Shown: positions 22,855-34,464, counted from the first letter of the stretch. The stretch: 64,000 bases of DNA from Eumeta japonica (GCA_005406025.1 BGZK01000182.1:248001-312000), one strand, 5' to 3'. The notes: generated by a model from the letters alone, not told the origin. Program-made: numbers and translations.

Positions 22855-22965
22855 GAAACGAGAGCGGAACAAAATCAAAACTGAGAATCAAATCGAGGTC
22901 AGAACTGAGAACGAAATTCAAGTCGAAGAATCCGAAATTAAGATTACAATTGAAAGGAAAATAGT
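22855..22965. repeat. Degenerate GAACGAGATC-type tract
   Basis: Variants such as AAACGAGAGCGGAACAAAAT, GAGAATCAAATCGAGGTCAG and AACTGAGAACGAAATTCAAG follow with roughly six-base periodicity. Same class as the tract at 8.6 kb and in the same purine-rich orientation. Confidence 0.5.
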
Positions 22966-23189
22966 TTGATTTAAAAGTGAATTAATTCATTCGATGTCAA
23001 CATGAGCAGAACCACGTGCGAAAACTGTATTTAATACATTCACTTGACGGATGTGCTACAACACTAGTACATTAGAAATTGACATGAACATATATCAATT
23101 TCTGCCACATTAACACATGTATTAATTACTTATAAATCCCATTCAACCTCGCCCTTCTTACAGTTTCAGCCATTAAATCTCCACTGACT
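22966..23189. other. Spacer
   Basis: A small inverted pair AGAAATTGA ... TCAATTTCT sits at about 23070-23100. Nothing else was recognised. Confidence 0.4.
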
Positions 23190-23600
23190 GATATAAGTCA
23201 GTCTCCCTCTGACATTTTTACCTAAGTGCAAGTCCGGTTGACTCATAGCCAACGTTGGTCCGCGACCCTGACCAGGTCTTCGGTACACCTAGCGGAAGGC
23301 CGTCCCACGCTGTGACGTCCGGTGCGTGGCCTCCACCCAAGAACTTTTCTTCCAAAACGGTCATATATCAATTCTACGAGCAATGCCGTCTGCCCATTCG
23401 CCTATTCAAATCACTGATCCTGTGAGTGATCCTTGAAGATGTGAAGAAATCCCCCTGTTGGATACGGGTATTCCTTGAGAATGCGGTGTTAGGTCAGAGA
23501 CGCAACATGCGGCAGATATCAGGAATTGCACACGTGGCCGACACATCGCGGAGCGTCTTCTCCGTGGGACTGGTCACTGCGTTTTCCTTTGCCGTCAAAT
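23190..23600 (-). pseudogene. Non-LTR reverse transcriptase C-terminal relic (-), second type
   Basis: The minus strand reads, from about 23450 down, RITHRISDLNRRMGR, then (frame change, stops) KVLGWRPRTGRHSVGRPSAR, CTEDLVRVADQRWL and a stop. Lepidopteran LINE polymerases I recall end with KVLEWRPRTGRRSVGRPPTR, then W(S/T)DDLVKVAG. Only this C-terminal tail, beyond the catalytic domain, is recognisable. It differs from the RTE-like copies at 34.8 and 39.9 kb. It is broken by stops and frameshifts. The GC content is higher than its surroundings, consistent with a coding origin. Confidence 0.75.
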
Positions 23601-24239
23601 AAAATGACATTGATTATTAACAGTCGGCAATCTCAGCTCTCGGGACTTGCAATCAGGTGTACTATTTCGTAAGTAATCTCCGAATTAGGATCATCGTCTA
23701 TTTATATCTGTGAGTTAATACAGCTTACATTTTTTACAGTGGTATTAATTATTTGAGGCTTAAGGTCCAAATCGATCGATTTCAATAAAAAAAAAGATAG
23801 GAGAGTCCTACTTTATCTCGGAATGCCACCACCAACAGATGTACATAATCACACGATAAAAGATAAGAGCACTTAAAATCGTTTAATTTTCTTTTAATTT
23901 CTTATCTTAAATCTTTTCTTCTACGTAAAAAACTATATGTATATCTCTTGGTTTACTAACTTCCTCTTCGATCATACAGGAATCAACTTCAATAACCCCA
24001 ATCTCGTAAAATTTCAAAATTCACTAGCACGACACCGATGTTTCATTTTCAATCGCACCCTACAGTGAAATGAATATGACCGAAGAAGTTTTATTGACTC
24101 GTTTAAACGTACTATCAAGACAATGGAAGAATATCTATACATATATTCATCGATATTGTAATGCGTAGAACCTACTTGATTAGCTGGGTGATATGTGCAC
24201 TTCGTATTTATACACGGGAAATATTTGAATTTATAGTCC
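23601..24239. other. AT-rich spacer
   Basis: No features recognised. Confidence 0.45.
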
Positions 24240-24555
24240 AGTCAAATAAGATTTGTAAACAAAATTTTGGTACTCAACTTTTCGTTTTTGATACTGTGTA
24301 ATTTTAATGATCCAAAAACAATATGTAAAGGTTTTCGTGTGAAACCATCGGCGAGCATTGTAAATGATTTTAAAACGTGTTTTCTCGCAATTACTCTAAA
24401 GCGGTAAAAGTTAGACAATAAAAAATGTAATTAAAATATATAGGGCTTAAAATTTATATAAAAAAGGTTATGTAACATTTTTTTCCGGTCAAAATTGACC
24501 GAGTTAGGGAAATTTTAAGTTTAAGGGATGAAGGTAAATTTTAAAAAATCATAGG
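24240..24555 (+). repeat. Outer inverted repeat A (left arm)
   Basis: About 300 bp that match, in inverted orientation, 27395-27690. Shared blocks include GTAATTAAAATA, TCGCAATTACTC, AAAGTTAGA, GACCGAGTTAGGG versus AACCGAGTTAGAG, and TTAAGGGATGAA. Divergence is visible but the alignment is continuous. The arm joins directly to inner repeat B. Confidence 0.8.
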
Positions 24556-24745
24556 TAGTAGAAAAATGTGCGAATTTCTTTATTGCTTAAGAAATTTAAT
24601 GTTTAATTTTAGAGATACACATTTCTTTTTATTATTAAAAAATATAAGTATTTCAAATTTCAAAATTGAAATGTGAATGCTTAAAAGTTAATGAATTTTT
24701 TGTAGCTATATTTAGATTCCTTAGGTTTCGGATTCAATCATCAAG
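24556..24745 (+). repeat. Inner inverted repeat B (left arm)
   Basis: About 190 bp that match 25020-25215 inverted. Landmarks are GAATGCTTAAAAGTTAATGA (left) and TCATTAACTTTTAAGCATTC (right), plus ATATTTAGATTCCT and its inverse AGGAATCTAAATAT. Confidence 0.85.
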
Positions 24746-25019
24746 TAAAGAAGAATAACCTATTTGAATGCACAGATCATAAAATAGAGAGAATTATGAT
24801 TCTCGATGATGCCTTCTCATTCTTAATCGCACCTCGCAATGACAGAGCATGCGCAATTCTCATTGTTGAGCGTCCATGCGAATAATCAAGTAAGCAATAG
24901 TCCTGTCTTTTTAATTCGGGATTCACTACAACGGCGCAGGATTTATTGAAAGATGAAAAAAAAAATCCTGAATAAAATCATACCTACTGAACTGTACCAG
25001 ATAAAAATATTTTTTCAAT
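24746..25019. other. Spacer between B arms
   Basis: About 270 bp with GAGAATTATGATTCTCGATG and CGCAATGACAGAGCATGCGC. No ORF or known motif. Confidence 0.6.
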
Positions 25020-25215
25020 AGTAAAATTTAGAAAATTTTAAGAGGAATCTAAATATGACAAAAAAATATATTTCATTAACTTTTAAGCATTCAAATTTCA
25101 ATTCGAAAATTTTAAATTCTATTTTTTAATAGCAACAAAATCTGTATATCGAAAATTAAAGATTAGATTTTTTAATTAATTTAAAAACATTCGCTAATTT
25201 TCTGCTAACTACTGT
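25020..25215 (-). repeat. Inner inverted repeat B' (right arm)
   Basis: Inverse of 24556-24745 with substitutions and short indels. It is followed about 60 bp later by satellite B. Confidence 0.85.
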
Positions 25216-25274
25216 TATTAAAAAATTGGGTGCGTATACTTATGTACGCGCGTGAGAAGTTATACTTGTTCGGG

Positions 25275-27105
25275 AAGATATACAAACGAGCCCAAACTCG
25301 ATGGGGTTGCGTCGTTTAATTACGGAGTTCCCATGGCCACCTTCCAGCTCCATCATCAGACTCTGGTTACCATATAGCACCAAAGTACTCGTCAAGACGA
25401 ATCAAACGAGCCCAAACTCGATGGGGTTGCGTCGTTTAATTATGGAGTTCCTGGCCACCTTCCAGCTCCATCATCAGACTCTGGTTACCATATAGCACCA
25501 AAGTACTCGTCAAGACGAATCAAACGAGCAAACTCGATCGTCGTTTAATTACGGAGTTCCTATGGCCACCTTCCAGCTCCATCATCAGACTCTGGTTACC
25601 ATATAGAGTACTCGGCATCAAACGAGCCCAAACTCGATGGGGTTGCGTCGTTCAATTACGGAGTTCCTACCACCTTCCAGCTCCATCATCAGACTCTGGT
25701 TACCATATAGCACCAAAATTCTCGGCAAGACGAATCAAACGAGCCCAAACTCGATGGGGTTGCGTCACGCCACCTTCCAGCTCCATCATCAGACTCTGGT
25801 TACCATATAGCACCAAAGTACTCGTCAAGACGAATCAAACGAGCCCAAACTCGATGGGTTGCGTCGTTAATTACGGAGTTCCTATGGCCACCTTCCAGCT
25901 CCATCATCAGACTCTGGTTACCATATAGCACCAAAGTACTCGTCAAGACGAATCAAACGAGCCCAAACTCGATGGGGTTGCGTCGTTTAATTACGGAGTT
26001 CCCACCTTCCAGCTCCATCATCAGACTCTGCCACACTACTCCAGCTCAAGACGAATCAAACGAGCCCAAACTCGATGGGTTACCATAATTACGGAGTTCA
26101 AATGGCCACCTCTCATCATCAGACGGTTACCATATAGCACAACGCCCCAAACTCGATGGGGTTGCGTCGTTTAATTACGGAGTTCCTATGGCCACCTTCC
26201 AGCTCCATCATCAGACCCTGGTTACCATATAGTATCAAAGTACTCGTCAAGACGAATCAAACGAGCCCAAACTCGATGGGGTTGCGTCGTTTAATTACGG
26301 AGTTCCCCTTCCAGCTCCATCAGAGACCCTTTACCATATATCAAAGTACTGTCAAGACGAATCGAGCCCAAACTCGATGGGTTCGTTTAATTACGGAGTT
26401 CCTATGGCCACCTTCCAGCTCCATCAACAGACCTGGTTACCATATAGTATCAAAGTACTCGTCAAGACGAATCAAACGAGCCCAAACTCGATGGGGTTGC
26501 GTCGTTTAATTACGGAGTTCCCATGGCCACCTTCCAGCTCCATCATCAGACTCTGGTTACCATATAGCACCAAAGTACTCGGCAAGACGAATCACGAGCC
26601 CAAACTCGATGCCGTCGTTTAATTACTCTCCACCATCAGACTCTGGTTACCATATAGCACCAAAGTACTCGCGACGAATCAAACGAGCCCAAACTCGATT
26701 AATTACGGAGTTCCTATGGCCACCTTCCAGCTCCATCATCAGACTCTGGTTACCATATAGCACCAAAGTACTCGTCAAGACGAATCAAACGAGCCCAAAC
26801 TCGATGGGGTTGCGTCGTTTAATTATGGAGTTCCTATGGCCACCTTCCAGCTCCATCAACAGACCCTGGTTACCATATAGTATCAAAGTACTCGTCAAGA
26901 CGAATTAAACGAGCCCAAACTCGATGGGTTGCGTCGTTTAATTACGGAGTTCCTATGGCCACCTTCCAGCTCCATCAACAGACCCTGGTTACCATATAGT
27001 ATCAAAGTACTCGTCAAGACGAATTAAACGAGCCCAAACTCGATGGGGTTCCGTCGTTTAATTACGGAGTTCTATGGCCGCCCTCCATCTCCATCAACAG
27101 ATCAG
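25275..27105. repeat. Satellite B: ~120-bp tandem repeat, about 16 copies, many internally deleted
   Basis: Units carry CGAGCCCAAACTCGATGGGG, TTGCGTCGTTTAATTACGGA, GTTCCTATGGCCACCTTCCA, GCTCCATCATCAGACTCTGG, TTACCATATAGCACCAAAGT and ACTCGTCAAGACGAATCAAA. Several units between 25.5 and 26.7 kb have short precise deletions within the unit, so the period is irregular. Variants CATCATCAGACTCTGG and CATCAACAGACCCTGG, and AGCACC versus AGTATC, segregate together by unit, so at least two unit types are interspersed. Open frames of up to 117 codons are artefacts of the repeat. The TCCATCATCAGA core is shared with satellite A. Confidence 0.96.
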
Positions 27106-27290
27106 CTCTACGTCATAATAATATTGCATTATCATCATATTTGTACATGCATGCAAAATTTCATTTAAATTTAAAATAAATATTATAAATATGAAAACAG
27201 TGATCAGGGTGACGAGCGTACCAACATGCGTAATATCGAGGTTCAATTTGTATTTTGTTGGTAGCTTTTTTTTCAAGACTTAATGAGCGG
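27106..27290 (+). repeat. Lepidopteran dispersed-repeat body adjoining satellite B
   Basis: CAGATCAGCTCTACGTCATA, ATATTGCATTATCATC, TACATGCATGCAAAATTTCA and GTGATCAGGGTGACGAGCGT follow the last satellite unit. I recall this order (CATCATCAGATCAGCTC, then ATTGCATTGTCATC, then CATGCAAAATTTCA) from lepidopteran repeats. The satellite therefore looks like an expansion of one end of that repeat. Confidence 0.55.
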
Positions 27291-27394
27291 TTAAGCAGAC
27301 AGCTTCATACTGTTAATTTTGTGTCACAGATGCGCGCGCATCTTAAAATTTCACTCTCATCATTTTTTCATAACGCGCCTAAAGAAGTATAACT

Positions 27395-27690
27395 TCAAAA
27401 ATTTACGTTCATCCCTTAAGCTTAAAATCACTCTAACTCGGTTTATTTTGACTGGAGGAAAAAAGTTATGGAATTTTTTTGTATAAAATTTTAAGCTTCA
27501 CACATTTTAATTACAACTTTTTTATCTAACTTTCACTGTTTTCGAGTAATTGCAAAAAAACACGTTTTTAAAATTTTTTTCAACCCTTGCCGGTGGTTGC
27601 AGACACTTAAACCTTTACGCATTATTTTTGTATCATTAAAACTACATTATATCAAAAATCAAAGTTTCGATTTCATACCTAATTTAATTT
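27395..27690 (-). repeat. Outer inverted repeat A' (right arm)
   Basis: Inverse of 24240-24555; see that entry. The inner end has GCGCCTAAAGAAGTATAACT TC. A related phrase, GCGCGTGAGAAGTTATACTT, occurs at 25250-25269 immediately before satellite B. Confidence 0.8.
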
Positions 27691-28464
27691 TTATTTAAAT
27701 TATAGGCAGAAAGACAGAACAGTTGAGTTGCCGAGAGACAGAAGAATAATTTAATTTACTATTACATACTGGGTATATTTTAATATATTGTACTATTGAC
27801 ATTTTTACATCAATGTACTCTTTCCAATTCAAAAAATGAAACAAAAGTATTATCAAGTTACAAAATTTTTATATCAATCACGATCCCGGGATCGGAAGCC
27901 CGGCAATATCTCGAGGATGTCTCTTGAATTAAAGGCTGTATACAAATTCACGACCTTGTGTCCTTTAAGTAGGTCTAGAAAGCCGCGATGCGTTAACCTG
28001 GAAAAAGGAAAAGCTCAGCTCGAAGAACACGGACAAGCATCACATCTCGTTAAGAGCGTGACGGACGGCGTCCTCATTTAGACGCACTCTCGCCGCGTCG
28101 CGGTCCAAATGACCCTTAACAATCGCCAACTATTACGACCTCGGAACAGGGGTCGTGCAATGTCACTGCTGGACGATTCCACTGATTTATTTCGGTGAAC
28201 AGAATGTGACCGGCTGCGAACTTTGCTTGTTAACCTTCTTTAGCGAATGCTAGTATCGTACCGCGTAATATACGAAATGTTCAACTATAATTTGTCCTTT
28301 AGTTGTCTTCATTTCGACCGAATGTTTCGAACAGCAAAGCGAAACTATGAACGCTGTAGTTTAAAACTTCACACTTCTGTTAACAATTCTTGAATACATC
28401 TACGATCTTATGCATACAAAATATATATTGTATTTTTTTCCTTTTTGTATTTGTATTTTTTTTA
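27691..28464. other. Spacer with GC-raised centre
   Basis: Around 27880-28250 GC content rises (CGATCCCGGGATCGGAAGCC, CGCACTCTCGCCGCGTCGCG). An 81-codon frame (27836-28081, +) is not recognised and starts in AT-rich DNA; not called. Confidence 0.35.
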
Positions 28465-28500
28465 TAACTAGCTTCCGCCCGTAGCTCCGTTCACGTGAAC
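28465..28500 (-). repeat. Terminal signature of a dispersed repeat
   Basis: TAACTAGCTTCCGCCCGTAG followed by CTCCGTTCACGTGAA is the inverse of the AGCTAGT-ending signature at 60985-61010. It suggests the end of a dispersed retroposon-like repeat whose body lies to the right. Confidence 0.45.
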
Positions 28501-28614
28501 ATAGCACGAATTCCTTCATTCTTTATATCGACCAATCATGATCTTTTTCATGATTCCGAATGCTATTCCATTCTACATTCTCATCTAGTTTGTGTTCTTA
28601 ATAGCCAATTTGTC

Positions 28615-28830
28615 CCACTTTCGATTCCTAACCCGGTCACGATTCGAGTAAATTCCTGTTCAGATCGCTTTCAATTTTGTTATCGGTATTTCGACTCGGC
28701 TCCTAATCCGATTTCAGTCACGTTTTTCATTTAATTTCGGTTCCACAGAGGATTACGATTTTGGTCCCGTTCTCGATTACGATAGCTCCCAGTCTCAATT
28801 CCGCTTTCATCCCGAGTCACAGTTCCGATT
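28615..28830. repeat. Degenerate CGATTCC-type tract
   Basis: Successive variants: TCGATTCCTAACCCGGTCAC, GATTCGAGTAAATTCC, GGTCCCGTTCTCGATTACGA, CCCAGTCTCAATTCCGCTTT, CATCCCGAGTCACAGTTCCG. It is pyrimidine-rich on the plus strand, so in opposite orientation to the tracts at 8.6, 22.9 and 47 kb. Open frames across it are artefacts. Confidence 0.55.
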
Positions 28831-28989
28831 TGGACGAAATCCGGGGCAAATGCTTGCTATTAAAATCGAATTTAGTCTACATTACTCGGGGATGGTGTGG
28901 CTTTCTGCGAGTAAAAGAATTTCTAGAATCCACAATAGCATAAATATGTAGATAAAGCCGAAGCAAAATATTCATAGTCTATGTTGCAC

Positions 28990-29380
28990 AGGAACCTACT
29001 TATCAATGAAGATATTTTTAGTATCTGTTAAATAATTCTATTGATTAGTACAAATACACAGACGAAATGGGGGGAGCGAGTAAACCATATCGCCAGTTTC
29101 ATAGTAATTGGATGGTAACAAAAGTTTCAACTAAGTCGATCAAAGCGCGTTTCCAGAAAAACGTGTATTATTTCAATGTACATAACTTTTTTGTTTATGA
29201 ACCGATTGGAATAAAACATATATTAAATGTTACAGGAATCTTACTGCAATACATAAACGAAAATATTATTCAAATTAGTTAAGCCGTTTTTGAGATTAGC
29301 ATGCACAACGGCACAGAAAAACGGACAAAATTTACAACAATAATTTTTTTGGTCTCGGTAATATAAGCACAACAGTAAGT
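28990..29380 (+). repeat. Probable dispersed repeat body
   Basis: Blocks AAGCCGTTTTTGAGATTAGC, ATGCACAACGGCACAGAAAA and TTTTTTTGGTCTCGGTAATA resemble wording I remember from lepidopteran repeats. Extent is uncertain. A 71-codon frame (29067-29282) is not called. Confidence 0.4.
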
Positions 29381-29881
29381 GGATTTTTTCTAAAAAAAAT
29401 AATGAATGTACAGACACGGCTCGTTTACGCTTTTATTATATGTATAGATGACAGATCCAGAATTTCAATTAATATCGGAGTATAAATTTTATTTCAAGTT
29501 TATATCACCGTTATGTTGATGCTTTAATCGACTTGGACCAAAGCCCTTCAGTGGCAGCTGTTACAATACTGTCTTTATCATGTGCTTTGCCTACGTTCAT
29601 AAATCTTTTGATCAGTTTGTCTCGCTCACACTCGTTACGCTTATGGAGTGCCATAGTAACGTGTGTAAAAGAAGACATCGGATATTGATTAATTGTAACA
29701 ATTGGATTATTACAATTCATCGATATCTGGCAGTTTCCGATTGTGTTTTATCCATTTTTGCTTTACTCGCCCGCAAATAAACGCTGTTTTTTCTCACGTC
29801 TTGTTGGGATTAAGACGAAACATTTTTTCGAATCAGTTTTAATTCAATAAAAACAAAAACACGTTGTTAATGTCGCCTTAG

Positions 29882-29884
<3 letters not shown>
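29381..29884. other. Spacer
   Basis: Opposed frames of 66-69 codons (29511-29780) cover each other and match nothing recognised. Confidence 0.45.

Positions 29885-29962
<78 letters not shown>
29885..29962. repeat. (AT)n microsatellite
   Basis: About 37 AT repeats, one of the longest simple repeats in the window. Confidence 0.97.
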
Positions 29963-29965
<3 letters not shown>

Positions 29966-30340
29966 TATTTATTTATTAAATTGCACATTAACAAATGAAT
30001 TTTGTACAACTAGGAATACCGAGGACGTAGTGAGACAAATGCAGTGACGGAAAGTTATAACAATGATGTTGGTAGTACCAACTGGATAAATACAAATCTA
30101 TCGCTAACGACTTTCTTAACAATCACCCAGCGATAAGCTACGTGCGTCAATCTGAAAGTCCTTAAAATATCAGTACTGAAAAAACTAGCAAGTTATTTTT
30201 ACTGCTATTATTTTTCAATATAGTATCCGTTAGATTAATACATATTTGCATTGGATGGAACCACTGAGAGAAACACTTTGTTCACTCGCACTTAAGGGTC
30301 GCTTCAACAGCCTTTGATATTCTTCTTTTATTTATTTAAA

Positions 30341-30555
30341 GTGGATGACTCATTCGCTCAGTGGTTAAATGCGTCGCTTTCCTACCAGAAACTGCTGTGT
30401 TTGATTCTGAACACAAGTGGATTGACCAAGGAGTTTTTAGCTCGAGTCAAATTCTACTACACGCTTCGCGGCGTTAAGCCCGGTTGTTGTCGTCGCCTCG
30501 ATGACAACGGTCGTCACCAAACCAGCGTATAGGGTTAAGGTTCAAGTCCCCGATC
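30341..30555 (+). mobile_element. tRNA-derived SINE relic (+)
   Basis: A tRNA-like head has box-A-like GCTCAGTGGTTAAATGCG and box-B-like GTTTGATTCTG. A body follows with GACCAAGGAGTTTTTAGCTC (recurs near 57990 as GACTAAGGAGTTTCTAAG) and GGCGTTAAGCCCGGTTGTTG, the GTTAAGCC signature shared with the SINEs at 47.9, 58.0 and 62.4 kb. SINEs are transcribed by RNA polymerase III and moved by LINE enzymes. Box B has drifted from GGTTCGATTCC, so this copy is old. Confidence 0.6.
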
Positions 30556-32369
30556 TGAAAGGAAAAGATTGCGGAATGGCCCATCTCAACGACGGACTTA
30601 TCGAAATCCGATTCAGAAACTATCTATACGGGCGTTGTAAATTATCGTTAACGGATCGCATAGCGCATCTTTTACCTTTAAAAATAATCACCCACGTAAT
30701 TAAGCGTTCGCGAGCCTACCCCATCGCGACCGAAAAGTTAGGCTTCTCCCGAACGCAGTCGCAGAAGGTAGCGCCGATTCCAGATCTAATAAGACCCGAA
30801 TAATACCGGAATGGTCCGATTGTTCCAGAGGGCCCCGCCCGCGCCCGCCGTCAGCCCGACGAACCACTTAAGGGCCCGAGCCCGTGATTGCTTTCTTGTA
30901 CGTAACGAACAGACCTTTTCCGGTGAATCGATGGTCGGTTAATTAAATTTTTTTCAATATTTAAAAATAATTAGTATTTCGAATTCGATAAATTAATTTT
31001 TAAGCGCTCACGTTATCTCTTAAGAATATTTGTGTAACCCTCAAATTAGTTTACATGTTACGTCCGCTGACATGTATTCTCTAAATGTACACACAGAATA
31101 TTATAAAACAAATGCTCCATCATAGTATTTCACATTATAGATTAAACTAATAGGAATATATAAAATTATTCTGTTGTTCGCCTAAATGTATATTACATTT
31201 TTTTTGTGATTTAATTGAACATATAAAAGTGCAATCCACCTAAGTTCAAGATAATCCTAAGAATAATCACCCAATTTCCTGAAATATCTAGAAAATGTCA
31301 GAATTACATTTTCTAAAAATGTCAGAGTGACAGTGATATTTGACAGTGACAGCAGCGACATTTCTTAAAACAGCTCATTGTCACAGATAGTATAGGATGG
31401 GCAATGACAGACAATTTTTTTCTGCATTTTTTTTTTAATTCACGCATTTCATTTAAATCATTGTAAACTCAAATAGCGCTTTTAATATAAAACTAGTTTG
31501 CCTGTTCCAGGTTGTTTTTGTCATTGAATATTAAAATTTTTCATTTCTATGTATTATTCACCTACACAGGTCACTCAAACCATTGATTCTAAAAAATTTG
31601 ACTTGAGAAAATAAAAAATACATTTTGGCCAAGTAGGTTTTACTAATTCACAAATCGATGGAGTCGTCTATGTTATTGACTATGTTTTGATATAGTAGTA
31701 ATCCATTTATACAAAATTAATTCTATATAAATACCAATACTATTATTTGCATTGCCAGTCCTTCAAGGCGGTAATTTTCAGTCTGAGAGCAATAATAAAT
31801 GCGTAAATACTAAAACAAATTACAAATTCTGTATTGTTCAAAATTAAGAACGCACTTTTTTTCATTTAATATTTGCGAAATTTATTTTTCTTTGTGAAGT
31901 CCTTTGAAGTCATTTACGAGCTGCTTACCCCATTAAAACTTTTAATGGGGCAGATTAGGGCTCTTTTTGCATGACAACGAAGTTTGCAAAAAACGGCGGA
32001 TTCTATTAGTTGAAAGTAAAATTCTTCGAATAATGCTATTTATCTGCAGCTTCAAGTTATTTATCAACTGTAAGCTTGAATGCTATTCGATGTGCTAGCA
32101 TGCGTGTCAGACTTTTGACTTTGTTTAACTCTTGGACACTCATTCCGAACCGCATTCTAATATGTGATCGAACAGAAATTGCAAATACACATAGTAAAAA
32201 AAAACGTATAACGACATTCAGTTTATGCAAAATGAGTAGGATCATTATCTCATTCATATCCATCTTTGTCTATCTTCATAGTCAATGAGATTGAGTGGTT
32301 GATTCGGATTTTTTGATCACTTCTAGTGAAGTGAAATACCTTAGTAGTCTAAGGTATAGGCATATCTGA
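30556..32369. other. Spacer; GC-raised 30570-30930, AT-rich after
   Basis: At 30570-30930 GC is raised (GGGCCCCGCCCGCGCCCGCC) and a 100-codon plus frame (30501-30803) passes through. I do not recognise it and it shares its start with SINE sequence, so no gene is called. Around 31300-31420 there is a cluster of GTGACA/TGACAG repeats. The rest shows nothing. Confidence 0.4.
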
Positions 32370-32377
32370 GTGGGAGG
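32370..32377. repeat. Target site duplication of hAT relic (left copy)
   Basis: GTGGGAGG, identical to 34465-34472. Eight bases is the duplication length made by hAT transposases. Confidence 0.9.
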
Positions 32378-34464
32378 CAGTGGCGAGGGGTGAGAAAAAT
32401 ATAAAGGGAAGCCGAACCTTAAAAAATTGCCAACATTAAACATTATTAATAAAAATACAACTATTACTACCGAGCTCCGTAACGCCCTCTGGTATAACGC
32501 GGAGATATTTCATTCGCCACTTTTGGCATACTTGAAGTCAACGATAGAATACAAACGGAAGACTTCGAGCATGTATAAAAGCAGCTTTGAAAAAAGCTAA
32601 TGAAGTAGTTTCCTTTAGTCGAATTTATAGCAGCGCAGTGGATAAATGAATTAAATGAGATAAAAAAGCTATTTAAGTTCTAGTGGTAATCTACAATTTT
32701 TCTTGAGAAAATGAGCTAATACCAAGTCGTAAAAATTTGGCTTACTTTTGATTTGCAACAATAAATGTTTTTCTATAGATAACAACGCGACATCTGAAAG
32801 CCTTTGTTCTGTCTGGCTATTCCTGAGGTACGTATGAATGCGTTTGAGAGCTGAAAAAGATCGTTCCGCGGCCGCAATTGTTATCGGAAGGGTTAAACAG
32901 ATATTACTTAAGCTTAAAATTTGAGGAAATGTATCTTTAAGATATCTTTTGTAAATGCAAAAATAACTCGTACATATCTAATCCTTTAAGCGAGGGAGAC
33001 GAATATAATACTTTTAACTCATTTTTAATGCATTTATGTCAAAATTCGAGGAAATAATAAATTTAAATTATTTAGTTTATCCTCAGGAAATTTACGTTCG
33101 AATAAATCATATTTCGACTTACTTAGTAAATCTAAAACGACAAATTGCTTAGTGAACTATATCTGGTTTGAATTTGATTTTAACATTATCTACAATTTCG
33201 ATGAAAATACGTTTATACTCGCGTTTTAAGTCTGATTCTGAGCTAAATAGACGTCGGCGTCTTCGTGGAGGCTCACTTATATCAGTGACACTGTCGTAAA
33301 TTTCGTTAAACTTATTAATAAAATTACTCTCAAACCAATTTAATAGAACTGATAGATAGATTGAACTTCGCGAATAACAACGTCTATATCACTCTGTTTA
33401 TTTTGTAGCAAAGCGAAAGTAATATATGTTATTGCAAATAATTAAGCTAAAGTATGCAAAAAAAAGCAAAATTCCCCATCTTCTAATGTCATTAACAAAC
33501 TTTCTGATATGGCAATTGATTCAGAATCCCAATCCATCGGATTTTCTATAATTATATTAAATGTTTGTATTATGTCGGATCTACAGTTACAAATGACATT
33601 AATAATACGAGAATGATACTGCCATCGAGTTTCTGCGACACCAGGCAAACAACGATCTGACGTTAATTTTAAAAGACCCGAACGTTTAGTAGATTTATTA
33701 AAAAAATTTATTATGGAATTGATGTGGCCGAAAAATTGTTTTAACTCTGGAATATTTTCTAAAGATCGTGATAACACTAAGTTAAGTACGTGAGCATAGC
33801 AAGGAATAAAGACAGCCATTGGACATTGTAATTTAATTTTTGTTTGTACGCCGCCCTATACTTCTATACTTAATTCGACACGGGAATGATGCTATATGCA
33901 AAACCGTTTTTTATTCGGGTATAATCGGAAATCTCCGCTGATCGAAACGCATTATTATTTACATAATGATATATAACACAAGAATCCGCAACCGAATATA
34001 ACACCTAAGAGTTCACGTTAAAGGTGAAATTATGTTACACGAATTACAATTGCGTCATTTCGTTGTCGAAACGAAACTCGCGATATACCGAGTTATTCCC
34101 CCCGCTCGCCCGCGGCTTGCGACCGGCAGGTTCGCGGGCTGTGGCGCCGCCATAACGCTATAATACAACTGAATATGGAAGACTCAACATTTCACATTGA
34201 TTACGACGATTGCAAACATTCTGAATTTGGTCGTCTAAATAACTCGGTTGCTTTCGAGTTATTTGAAGTGTTGTTTATATAGGGCTTACGTTACTAACGT
34301 AAGAAGGCTGGATATTATTTACAATAATTATTGAAAATTAAAAATAATTTTAAGTGTCTGTATACTAAAAAGCAATAATTTATTTATTTATGAATTATGC
34401 ATATTAAATATTTTATGAAAGGGGAAGCCGATAAGAATCGAGTTCTTAGAAGCCGTCGCCAATA
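32378..34464 (-). mobile_element. hAT-superfamily DNA transposon relic, 2.1 kb, bounded by 8-bp TSD
   Basis: The element starts with CAGTGGCGAGG at 32378 and ends with CCGTCGCCAATA at 34464. The terminal nine bases are inverse repeats with two mismatches (CAGTGGCGA against TATTGGCGA). Exact GTGGGAGG duplications flank it. Inside, the minus strand carries the C-terminal half of a ZMYM1-like transposase (32669-33855). The subterminal AAAGGGAAGCCGA (left) and AAAGGGGAAGCCGA (right) occur in direct orientation. The N-terminal coding part is missing, so this is an internally deleted copy that would have needed help from an intact relative. Confidence 0.92.
32669..33855 (-). pseudogene. hAT/ZMYM1-like transposase, C-terminal half, broken
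   Basis: From 33855 down, the minus strand reads GGVQTKIKLQCPMAVFIPCY, then AHVLNLVLSRSLENIPELKQ, GVAETRWQYHSR and MTLEDGEFCFFL in one frame to about 33442. Coding then decays through stops and frame changes. LLSKSKYDLFERKFPEDK is read near 33115-33065. The C-terminal hAT dimerisation block LPITIAAAERSFSALKR followed by IHTYLRNSQTEQRLSDVALL is read at about 32895-32780, ending at a stop at 32669-32671. In intact members this region is the RNase-H-like nuclease and dimerisation part of the transposase. The zinc finger and first half are absent. It is inactive. Confidence 0.9.

Noticed and set aside
25301..26908. Repeated MGLRRLITEF-type frames in the second array
   Set aside because: Same reason: a 120-bp satellite with irregular deletions; frames do not continue beyond the array.
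30501..30803. 100-codon plus frame in GC-raised sequence
   Set aside because: It begins within SINE sequence and shows no recognisable domain; GC content alone is not sufficient.
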